40,949 nucleotides of DNA, taken from the NCBI GenBank assembly GCA_937128055.1, contig CAKZMC010000191.1, forward strand, positions 1-40,949, read 5' to 3'. Source of the DNA: an uncultured Actinomycetes bacterium. Lineage in GTDB: Bacteria > Actinomycetota > Geothermincolia > Geothermincolales > RBG-13-55-18. The notes under the pieces are model-generated. The model saw only the letters and a program-made list of their open reading frames with translations, made no database searches and was not told where the DNA came from. Positions 20,541 to 28,510 of the stretch are shown in pieces; within the stretch, counting starts at the first letter, position 1, and each line of letters begins with the position of its first letter. The position numbers and the translations under genes are program-made.

Positions 20541-21626
20541 TTGAAGTACAGACGATGCCGCATCTGCGGCAATCCCTTGATAGTCGCGCGCCTCAATCGC
20601 TGGATGCCCAACGGCACCATCGTCAGCGTGGGGGATGCGCGCATCCGGCAGGTCTTTTTCGAGGCGGACCTACTGCCGGAAATCAGGAGGCGCATCTCGG
20701 AGGGGCTCGGCTTCCCGGTCAACCGCATTTTCTACGAGGCGGAGCGCAATGCGGTGCGTGTGGTGGTGGAGGCCTTGCTCGACTCGGCCGCCAAGCGCTT
20801 CACCCTGCGCATCCCTCCCTTCCGGCGGGGGGTGGTGCATTTCTTCCACGACCTGGCGGCCCTCACGGGAACGACATATTCACGCACGCTCAGTTACCGG
20901 CCGGGCAGTTACGGAGAGGCGCTGCTGCGCAACCCGTGGGACATCGACCTCATGGCTGCGGTGGTTTTGGGGGCCTTCGAAGCCCTGGAGAAACGTCCCT
21001 TGCGCGCTCTATGGAAGGAAATGGAAGATGGATACCTGCTGCGCGTGGAGGTCGTGGAGTCGAAGCCGGAACACTCCGCGCGCCTGGAGGTCGATTTCCC
21101 CCCCGTGAAGGGAGGCGATTACCGCCATCACCATTGCCCCCGCTGCGGCCTTCCCCTGCCGCTTAGGAACCTGGAGTGGAGGGAGGATGAGGGGATCATA
21201 CTCGATAGACGCCGGGGGATACGCATGATCAACTGGGAGGCGCATTCCGTGCGCCTGGTGACAAGGGAGCTGGTCAGGGAGCTGGGGGAGGTCGTGGTCC
21301 CCATCATCGTGGAGGCCGAGAGGGAACACACCCTGCGCATGCTGGAAGACCTCGGCATGCGCGGATTCACGGAGGAGGAGCGGGGACAGCTCCTGCAGGA
21401 GATGCTTTCCATACTGCCCCTTTATGGGTACGGGTTGGCCACCGAGGTGGAGTTCACCTCGGGAGGCATATTGCGGGTGTGGATAGACAACCCTTACGAC
21501 GAGTACCTGCTGGCGGGCAGGATGGCCGCCTATTACCAGGCCATGGAGGGGAGAAAGGCGAGGGTGGAGTGGGCATTTCAGGGTCCTTCCACCGCCTCTT
21601 ACCTCCTGTCGCCCGAGGAGGACTGA
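20541..21626 (+). CDS. Uncharacterised protein with two zinc-ribbon-like CxxC motifs and apparent internal duplication
   Basis: CRICGNPL near the N-terminus and CPRCGLPL mid-protein, each followed by an alpha/beta region; C-half LYGYGLATEVEFTSGGILRVWIDNPY...YYQAMEGRKARVEW is faintly V4R-like. Confidence 0.65.
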   Translation: MKYRRCRICGNPLIVARLNRWMPNGTIVSVGDARIRQVFFEADLLPEIRRRISEGLGFPVNRIFYEAERNAVRVVVEALLDSAAKRFTLRIPPFRRGVVHFFHDLAALTGTTYSRTLSYRPGSYGEALLRNPWDIDLMAAVVLGAFEALEKRPLRALWKEMEDGYLLRVEVVESKPEHSARLEVDFPPVKGGDYRHHHCPRCGLPLPLRNLEWREDEGIILDRRRGIRMINWEAHSVRLVTRELVRELGEVVVPIIVEAEREHTLRMLEDLGMRGFTEEERGQLLQEMLSILPLYGYGLATEVEFTSGGILRVWIDNPYDEYLLAGRMAAYYQAMEGRKARVEWAFQGPSTASYLLSPEED

Positions 21627-21764
21627 GACGAGAGGGGCAAGGGCGTCTCGTGGCAGGCGGGGCGCAGAGCGTACGGAGCGGTGCGGGAGGGAGAGTGGCG
21701 ATCCGTAAGGCGCAGACGAAGCTGCATGCCTCGCGGCCGGTGAAACGGCGAGCTTGGAGGGAGG

Positions 21765-23072
21765 ATGGAGATGGATGAGCCTATCTCGATCGAGAAGCGG
21801 GAAGACAGGTTCATGCGCGAGCTGGTGGGCCCTGGGGACACGTTTCTCATCGCGTTGATGAGGGATTTCATCGAACGGGAGATCATGCCCATCCGCAGGG
21901 AGATGGAGGCCAGCACCCGGGGCGATTTCGCACTGGTGGAGGAGGTGCAGAAGAAGCTTGTCGGCATGGGGTTGCAGGGCGCCTTCCTTCCCCCGGAGTA
22001 CGGGGGCTGGAATCTGACTTCCGCCCTCACCTATTGCGTGATCGTGGAGGAGTTCGGGCGCGGCGAGCCGGCCTGCATAGCCGCCCTGGGCGGCGGTGCC
22101 TGGGCCTTCCGGCCGGCGGTGATCGCGGGGAACCGCACGTTGCTGGAGGATTTCGCACCCCGCTTCACCAGCGGGGAAACCTACGTGGCTTGCTTCGCCA
22201 TGACCGAGCCCTCCGGGGGATGCAACATCGAGAACGTGGACATGCACGGCAGGGGCATCAACACCAGGGCGGTGCTGGACGGGGACGAATGGGTGATCGA
22301 CGGCTCCAAGGTGTGGCCCACCAACTCCGGCATCGCCGACGTATACTGCGTGGTGTGCAATACCGACCCGGGACTGGGGGACGAGAGCATCGCCCTCATC
22401 TACGTCCCCGTCCCTACGGAGGGGTTCAGCTTCGGGAGGTTCGAGGACAAGGCGGGGTTCCGCGCCAGCCGCGAGGGCGATTTCTACTTCGACGGCGTGC
22501 GCGTGCCCCGGGGGTACCGGGCGGCGGGGCCGGGAGAGGACGCCGTGCTCCTGCACGATAACCTCATCTTCGCCCGCCTTTTCAGCGCCTCGTGGGCGGT
22601 GGGGATCGCCCAGGGAGCCTTCGACGAGGTCCTGGCCTTCACCCGGGACCATAAGCTCGCCGGACGGCCTATACGCCAGCATAGCGAGGCCGCCAACCTG
22701 CTGGCGGACATGGCCATCGGCATACAGGTGGGGAGGGACTCCTACGTGAACGCCGCCTACATGTTCGACCATCCCGAGACCTACGGGCCGCGCACCTCGC
22801 GTTACATGCTTTCGCGCTCCACGCTGGCCAAGGTCTTCTGCTGCGACATGGCGGTGGAGGTAACCAACCGGGCCATGGAACTCATGGGGATGTGGGGAGC
22901 CGACGCCTCCCTGCACGTGGAGAAGTACTGGCGCGACAACAAGATCATCCAGCTCTGGGAGGGCGGCGCCCAGCTGGGACGCATGGACGTGGCGCGTGGT
23001 TACTATCCCTACGACCAGTTTTACCCAAACGAGCTCTACGAGGCCGCACGGGCAGGACGGGGGAAGCGGTGA
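21765..23072 (+). CDS. Acyl-CoA dehydrogenase-family protein, copy 1 of a tandem pair
   Basis: CFAMTEPSGGCNIENVD, VIDGSKVWPTNSG, AMELMGMWGADASLHVEKYWRDNKIIQLWEGGAQLGRMDVARGYY. Confidence 0.9.
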   Translation: MEMDEPISIEKREDRFMRELVGPGDTFLIALMRDFIEREIMPIRREMEASTRGDFALVEEVQKKLVGMGLQGAFLPPEYGGWNLTSALTYCVIVEEFGRGEPACIAALGGGAWAFRPAVIAGNRTLLEDFAPRFTSGETYVACFAMTEPSGGCNIENVDMHGRGINTRAVLDGDEWVIDGSKVWPTNSGIADVYCVVCNTDPGLGDESIALIYVPVPTEGFSFGRFEDKAGFRASREGDFYFDGVRVPRGYRAAGPGEDAVLLHDNLIFARLFSASWAVGIAQGAFDEVLAFTRDHKLAGRPIRQHSEAANLLADMAIGIQVGRDSYVNAAYMFDHPETYGPRTSRYMLSRSTLAKVFCCDMAVEVTNRAMELMGMWGADASLHVEKYWRDNKIIQLWEGGAQLGRMDVARGYYPYDQFYPNELYEAARAGRGKR

Positions 23073-23112
23073 TCACCGTGGAGAACCACAGCAATTACCG
23101 TAAGGGCGTCAT

Positions 23113-24441
23113 GTGCTGGCGGCACCTTGGGAGGTGAAAGCGGTGAAACGGGCGTCAGCGAAGAATAACGAGGGCCGCTTCCTCGCGGACCTGCTGAGCC
23201 CCGAGGCTCGCATGTTCCTGGGATCCCTCAGGGAATTCGTGGATCGTGAGGTCATGCCGGCGAGGAGGGAACTGGACCAGGAGGCAAGGGAAGGCGGGGA
23301 CGGACTGTTGCAGGATTTGCTGCGCAAGCTGCATGCCCTGGGGCTGCCCGCCGGGGTACTCCTGGAGGAGCACGGAGCCCCGGGCCAGGAGCCCACTCTT
23401 GCCCTGGCCATGGTGGCGGAGGAAGTAAGCAGGGGCGACGCCTCGTTGTTCCAGGCGGTGGCGGGATCGGTGCTGGCCCTGCGGCCGGCCGTACTCTCCG
23501 GGAACGGGGAGCTGTTGCAACACTTCTCCCCGCACTTTGAGCGCTGCGAGGACGGTGAGCATATCTACCAGGGGTGTTTCGCCGTCAACGAAGCTCCCGC
23601 CACCGGGGATATCCTCAATGTCCACCTGCTGGGTACGAACCTGGGAACGAGGGCGGTAAGAGAGAAAGGGAGATGGTCGCTGCGCGGCGACAAGGTCTGG
23701 TGCCTGAACGCGGGCAGGGCGGACATGTGTTGCGTCGTCGCCAGCGAGAGTCCTTCCCGCGGGAGGGAAGGGTTGGTCCTGGCCTACTGCGAGTCGAGCG
23801 CCGAAGGTTACCGTTTCCTGGGCCGCCGGGAGACTGCGGGCCTGCTCTCCGCGTCCTTCGGGGACATAAGGCTGGAGGGGGTGAGGGTGCCCCTCTCATG
23901 GCGGGCAGCGGGGCCGGGAGAGGACGCCGAGATACTCCTGGACAACTTGGCCTTTTCCCGCCTGCTGGCGGCTGCCTCCTGCGTGGGCATAGCCCAGGGA
24001 GCCTTCGAGGAGGTCCTGGACTTCACCAGCGAGCGCCTGGCGGCCGGGAAGCCCATCCGCCAGCACAGCGTCTGCGCCTGCATCCTGGCCGACATCGCCA
24101 CTTCCATCCAGACGGGGAGGGATTCCTACGTGTGCGCGGCGCGCGCCTTCGACCTCGCGGGGAGGGAGGAGCGCGCCTCCCTCGCGATGCTCTCCCGCTC
24201 TTCGCTGGCAAGGCACCATTGCGGACGGGCCGCGGTGGAGGCCACCAACCGCGCCATGGAGCTCATGGGCTCCTACGGGTACGTGACGGATTACCACGTG
24301 GAGAAGTACTGGCGCGACGCGCGCACGTTGCAGCTCTGCGAGGTTGTTCCCCTGCAGTTGAAGATGGATATCGCGGGCGGTTACTACCGGCTCGACCCCT
24401 TCCATGCCAACCCGCTCTACGAGAACATGCGCCGTTCTTGA
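23113..24441 (+). CDS. Acyl-CoA dehydrogenase-family protein, copy 2 of a tandem pair, diverged active-site region
   Basis: Clear paralogue of the preceding gene (RAAGPGEDA, VGIAQGAFEEVL, KPIRQHS, GRDSYV, ATNRAMELMG, HVEKYWRDARTLQL) but CEVVPLQLKMD replaces WEGGAQLGRMD. Confidence 0.88.
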   Translation: MLAAPWEVKAVKRASAKNNEGRFLADLLSPEARMFLGSLREFVDREVMPARRELDQEAREGGDGLLQDLLRKLHALGLPAGVLLEEHGAPGQEPTLALAMVAEEVSRGDASLFQAVAGSVLALRPAVLSGNGELLQHFSPHFERCEDGEHIYQGCFAVNEAPATGDILNVHLLGTNLGTRAVREKGRWSLRGDKVWCLNAGRADMCCVVASESPSRGREGLVLAYCESSAEGYRFLGRRETAGLLSASFGDIRLEGVRVPLSWRAAGPGEDAEILLDNLAFSRLLAAASCVGIAQGAFEEVLDFTSERLAAGKPIRQHSVCACILADIATSIQTGRDSYVCAARAFDLAGREERASLAMLSRSSLARHHCGRAAVEATNRAMELMGSYGYVTDYHVEKYWRDARTLQLCEVVPLQLKMDIAGGYYRLDPFHANPLYENMRRS

Positions 24442-24520
24442 ACGGGCATGGGAAGCGCCGATATGACCCAGGTCATGGCGGCCTCTCCCTGCCACCTCTA
24501 TCTTTAAGGCAAAGTTAATA

Positions 24521-24653
24521 GTGAAGTCTAAAAGGAGACAATAGACAATCCTAATGTATGAGGAAGCTGTGACGGACGATTCGTGATATGGTCACCTGAG
24601 AGTCGTTCTGAGTGAATGGTGAAACCGGCCTCTTTACGCGGAGAGGCCGGTTT
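24521..24653 (+). promoter_or_regulatory. Structured 5' leader: successive hairpins ending in a terminator-like stem 27 nt before the ATG of the LPATG gene; candidate riboswitch/attenuator
   Basis: GTCTA/TAGAC (24526-24530/24542-24546); TCCT/AGGA (24549-24552/24561-24564); GGACGATTC/GAGTCGTTC (24574-24582/24600-24608) enclosing GTGA/TCAC; AAACCGGCCTCT/AGAGGCCGGTTT (24622-24633/24642-24653) then TTCC. Confidence 0.5.
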
Positions 24654-24679
24654 TCCTTATACCGAAAGGAGAGATAGAG

Positions 24680-26596
24680 ATGAACGAGATACAGAAGAGC
24701 ATCTGGAGGAGATCGCTGGTCATATTGCTGGCCTCCGCCCTCGCCCTCTTCCTCACCCTTCCGTTTCTGCCGGCTTCTGCTTCCGCGGTGAACGAGGATA
24801 CGGTTTACGCGGGAGCGGAAGCGGAGGCTGGGCAGAGCGCGGGTCTGGAGGGGGAGAACGATACGGCGTCGGAAACATCGCACGACGCGGTGGATGAGGA
24901 TGCGCTGGAGGAGGAACCGCCGGCAGTAATCCGGCAAGAAGCGGCTGCTGATTTCGGCGCCGCCACACGCAGCGGGGGAGACGGAGCCGCGGAGGATGAA
25001 GCCTGGGAGGTCACCAGCCTGGACATTTCCAAGGATGTGGACCTTGTGGAGGCCGCGGATCCCGAGATAGGGCTGGAGAAGACGGCTTCCGACGGATATC
25101 TGGAGATGGCGGTTGGAGAAAAAAAGGAGGTCACCTTCACCATAGAGGTGACGGCAGCGCAGGGCGACGCATACTACATCGAGGGTAACATCTTCGTGCA
25201 GAACACGGGGGATTGGCCGGCGGACGTTGTGGCCGTCTCCGACACGGTTTGGTACAAGTACGGCGGGCCGGACTGGATCCTCGTGCCGTCGAACATCGCT
25301 ACCACCGTTCCCCTGGGCGACGACGCCATACCCACGGGAGGCCCGCATGTCTATTCCTACGCGGGGACCTTTACGCTGCCGGTGCCCCTCTCCGGCGTCG
25401 ATGCCATGAGTAACCTCATCGAGATCACCATCAGCAACAAACCCGATCCGCCCAAGCCGGGCATGCAGGACTGGACTTTCCATTACCGCGAGGACTTCGC
25501 AAAGCCTGCGGCGGCCGGGGAGCAGTCGGTCTCGCTGGAGGACATCGAGAGCATGAGCCCGGACACCGGGCTGAGCTACGAGATCAAGTCCGTGACCATC
25601 AACGGGTCCCCCGCGGTATCCCTTACCGGGCCCTGGTCCCTAGACCTGGCCTCAGCTCCTTACACCCTGGTCATCACCAAGGAACTCACCGCCGAGTCAG
25701 CCGGAAGTTATGTCCTGCATAACAAGGCCAGGATCGGCGAGCTCGAGGACGAGGCCGAGGTGGAGATACTGGTGAAGGAGGAAGAGGGGGAAAGGCTTGG
25801 GAGCATCGAGGGCCACAAGTACGTGGACCTCGATGCGGACGGGGAGTTTGATGATGGCGAGAACGGGCTCGAGGGCGTGACCATCAAACTCTACCGGATT
25901 TACGAGTACAACAGCAATCTCGAGGTCGCCGCTACCACGCTCGCCCTCTCCCTGGTCGGCCAGACGGAGACCGACGCGAACGGGCACTTCTCTTTCGCGG
26001 ATTTGGAGTTCGGGAAGTATCTGGTGGCCGAGGAAGTGCCGGAGGGGTATTATGCCACCTCCGCCAACCCCGTCGAGGTTTCGGTGGATTCCGAAGAGGC
26101 GGCGGAAGTCGTCTTCCTCAACGCGCCCTACGCCTCCGTTACGGGCACCAAGTGGCTTGACCTCAACGCCAACGGTACGGCGGATGCGGGAGAGAGTGGC
26201 CTGGAAGAAGTTACCATACTACTCCTTGACGCGGACGGCATGCTGGTCGCCAGCACGAAGAGCGCCGCTGGCGGCGGTTACTCCTTCACCGGCCTGAAGC
26301 CCGGGCGCTACACCGTGCAGGAAGTCGTGCCCTTCGGGTACGAGGCCACCGCGCCCACGGCGGTAACCTTCGACCTGCTTCCCGGCGAGAAGAAGAGGGT
26401 GGACTTCTTCAACCGGGTCCCGGTGGGAGGTGAGGTGGTGACGCCCCCGGTGGACACGGGGATACAGGCGGGAGCGCAGCAGACGCTGCCGGCCACGGGT
26501 TTCGACGTCGTTTACCTCCTTATCGTGGTGGGATTCCTGCTTGTTGCGGGAGCCCTGCTCGCGTCCCTCGGGGCCAGGAGGATGAGCATGCGGTAA
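24680..26596 (+). CDS. LPXTG-anchored cell-surface protein with SdrD/Cna_B-type repeats
   Basis: Signal peptide; two SdrD-like blocks (GHKYVDLDADGEFDDGENGLEGVTIKL; GTKWLDLNANGTADAGESGLEEVTILL); C-terminal LPATG + hydrophobic stretch + RRMSMR. Confidence 0.9.
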   Translation: MNEIQKSIWRRSLVILLASALALFLTLPFLPASASAVNEDTVYAGAEAEAGQSAGLEGENDTASETSHDAVDEDALEEEPPAVIRQEAAADFGAATRSGGDGAAEDEAWEVTSLDISKDVDLVEAADPEIGLEKTASDGYLEMAVGEKKEVTFTIEVTAAQGDAYYIEGNIFVQNTGDWPADVVAVSDTVWYKYGGPDWILVPSNIATTVPLGDDAIPTGGPHVYSYAGTFTLPVPLSGVDAMSNLIEITISNKPDPPKPGMQDWTFHYREDFAKPAAAGEQSVSLEDIESMSPDTGLSYEIKSVTINGSPAVSLTGPWSLDLASAPYTLVITKELTAESAGSYVLHNKARIGELEDEAEVEILVKEEEGERLGSIEGHKYVDLDADGEFDDGENGLEGVTIKLYRIYEYNSNLEVAATTLALSLVGQTETDANGHFSFADLEFGKYLVAEEVPEGYYATSANPVEVSVDSEEAAEVVFLNAPYASVTGTKWLDLNANGTADAGESGLEEVTILLLDADGMLVASTKSAAGGGYSFTGLKPGRYTVQEVVPFGYEATAPTAVTFDLLPGEKKRVDFFNRVPVGGEVVTPPVDTGIQAGAQQTLPATGFDVVYLLIVVGFLLVAGALLASLGARRMSMR

Positions 26597-26620
26597 GAGG
26601 TAACCGGCGAGCAACCTCTG

Positions 26621-26652
26621 CGATGGAGGAGGTGAAAGACCCTCCTCCATCG
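26621..26652 (+). terminator. Hairpin downstream of the LPATG gene
   Basis: CGATGGAGGAGG / CCTCCTCCATCG, 12-bp perfect inverted repeat, 8-nt loop; weak T tail. Confidence 0.6.
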
Positions 26653-26720
26653 TCGTCTCATATGTCAACACCCTGGAGTCAGGCCACGAACGCCGCCTTT
26701 TCTTCCAAAGTGGCCGATCA

Positions 26721-26765
26721 AGTGGCGATTTTGGACGGGAAGGCAACTTTTAGGGCTTGACCCCG
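26721..26765. repeat. Copy A of a diverged 45-bp direct repeat
   Basis: AGTGGCGATTTTGGACGGGAAGGCAACTTTTAGGGCTTGACCCCG; ungapped hand alignment to 27599-27643 gives 32/45 matches. Confidence 0.65.
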
Positions 26766-26818
26766 TTCTTTGATGCGGGGAGGTCAAGGGCGTTCTTTGA
26801 TGCGGGGAGGTTGAGGGG
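26765..26818. repeat. 27-bp tandem duplication (GTTCTTTGATGCGGGGAGGTCAAGGGC x2)
   Basis: 26765-26791 and 26792-26818, differing at 3 positions near the end. Confidence 0.9.
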
Positions 26819-26858
26819 CATCATGGCCGCACTCGTGGGAAGGGCTTAACTTGGGAGC

Positions 26859-27509
26859 ATGGCAATACTGAAACGCTACGGTTGGATGATAGTGATAGGC
26901 GCGATCATGGCGGGCATCCTCCTCTGGACGCTTTCGCGCGATGGCGGGCCCTCGACGGAGATCGCGCTCCCGGACGGGAGCACAGCGGAGGTGACGCCGG
27001 TCGAGGAGATGCGGGTGAGGACCGCGGAGCCCGCGCCTTTCATAGACGAGGCGGAATACCGGCTAAGGGTCACCGGCCTGGTAGAGAGGGAAACCACGCT
27101 GAAGCTCGCCGATATCATGGCCTTGCCCGTGGAGGAAAGGTTGCTCGAACTCCCCTGTGTGGAGGGGTGGACGGAAAAGGCCCTCTGGAAGGGGACGAGG
27201 CTCTTCCCTTTGCTGGAGGACGCCGGCATCAAGGAGGAAGCCGACAGCGTGGTTTTCTACTCGCCGGGAGGTTACACCACTTCTCTCACCCTGCAGGACA
27301 TAAGGGAAAGCGACCCCCTGCTGGCCTACGCCGTTGATGGGGAGGCGCTCCCGCAGGAGCAGGGGTCCCCCCTGCGGTTGGTGGTCCCGGGGAAGTTGGG
27401 CTACAAGTGGATAAAGTGGCTGACTGGGATCGAGGTCATCTCCGGAGAGTACCGGGGTTACTGGGAGAGCAGGGGTTATTCCAACCAGGCTGATGCGGAT
27501 AGGCGTTGA
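26859..27509 (+). CDS. Membrane-anchored molybdopterin-dependent oxidoreductase (sulfite-oxidase fold)
   Basis: N-terminal TM; YRLRVTGLVERETTLKLADIMALP, ELPCVEGWTEKALWKGTRLFPLLEDAG, YSPGGYTTSLTL, GSPLRLVVPGKLGYKWIKWLTGIEV. Confidence 0.9.
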   Translation: MAILKRYGWMIVIGAIMAGILLWTLSRDGGPSTEIALPDGSTAEVTPVEEMRVRTAEPAPFIDEAEYRLRVTGLVERETTLKLADIMALPVEERLLELPCVEGWTEKALWKGTRLFPLLEDAGIKEEADSVVFYSPGGYTTSLTLQDIRESDPLLAYAVDGEALPQEQGSPLRLVVPGKLGYKWIKWLTGIEVISGEYRGYWESRGYSNQADADRR

Positions 27510-27598
27510 CGTGAGCACGGCGATAAGGGGGTTCACTCGCATCCTCTTACATGTTCCCGAACTTTCCGAGAAGGCTACCGCCGGGCGTTGACGAGCGA

Positions 27599-27643
27599 AG
27601 CGGCGACTTCAGATGAAGAGGCGACATTTGAGGCCTGACCCCG
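27599..27643. repeat. Copy B of the diverged 45-bp direct repeat
   Basis: AGCGGCGACTTCAGATGAAGAGGCGACATTTGAGGCCTGACCCCG. Confidence 0.65.
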
Positions 27644-27801
27644 GATGTTGCCATTTTAAATGCTGGGAAATCCACCCTGAAGTGTCGTATGGCAGGCGGC
27701 GCTCGCGGTAGTAAAATTAAAGCGGCTCCCCGCCCCTCCGCGAAGGGTTTCGGAAAGGGATGACGGGGGCGGGGGGGAAGTCGCCGCATGCGGGAGGAAA
27801 G

Positions 27802-28104
27802 ATGCGTGAAAGGGAGGACGGTATCCCACCGCTGGAGCTGGTCCTCGAGGTGGACCCGGACCATTGCGTGGAGACGGTGGCCAAGGGCGAGTACGAGCGG
27901 ATCACACGCGCACTCCTGCAGGAGGGAGGCGACGACGAGGCTCTCGGGGAGAGGCTGGAGCTGCTGCGGGAGTTCCTCTTGACGGCCGATTTCCCGGCGC
28001 TTCGCCGCAGCAGCGAGGAAAGGTTCCTCAGAGGGGAGAGGGTGAGTTTCTACCTGCGCCGGGAAGGAGGCAACCTTTCCTACGGGTTTCTCGCGTCCCC
28101 GTAG
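27802..28104 (+). CDS. Hypothetical protein
   Basis: MREREDGIPPLELVLEVDPDHCVETVAKGEYERITRALLQEG...; RBS GGAGGAAAG before ATG at 27802. Confidence 0.5.
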   Translation: MREREDGIPPLELVLEVDPDHCVETVAKGEYERITRALLQEGGDDEALGERLELLREFLLTADFPALRRSSEERFLRGERVSFYLRREGGNLSYGFLASP

Positions 28105-28510
28105 ATACGACCCCCGTGCTTTGCCGCCGGGCCTCCTTCCCCGGGCCGGACGGTCCGGGGGGTTTCGGACGACCGCCGGTTGCGAGGCGGAGGCCCGCGG
28201 CCGGCGCCGCAGCGCCGCAAAGGGCAGACGTAGCGCTTCGCGGAGGGCATCGCTTCACATCCGCGAAGATTGGGATATAATACTTCTGGCCACCCGCAAT
28301 TTTCCCACAGAAGCGAGAAAGCCGACCGACGGGGAGAAGGTCTCCCGGCCAGCAAAGTCAACGGCCTGCACAAGAAGGACAGGTTACTGTGTCCTGCTGC
28401 TCTCCGGCGGGCGTGATTCCGGAGAGGCCGGTTCGCGCCCCCGCGGGCATAAGCCGCCCGGCGGCGCGCGGTGGGGGCGAGGGCACTGCGCGGGAAGGAA
28501 GGGGAGGTCG

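Noticed and set aside
21009-22916. 635-aa minus-strand ORF
   Set aside because: Antisense shadow of the 20541 and 21765 genes; His/Pro/Arg/Gly-rich translation with no recognisable family, typical of high-GC DNA.
24500-24570. Firm c-di-GMP-I (GEMM) or TPP riboswitch call
   Set aside because: Only scattered consensus-like bases (GGCAAA, GTGA, CTGAGA); required outer pairing and the TPP TAATGCCAGCG-type segment are not seen. Left as an open candidate leader.
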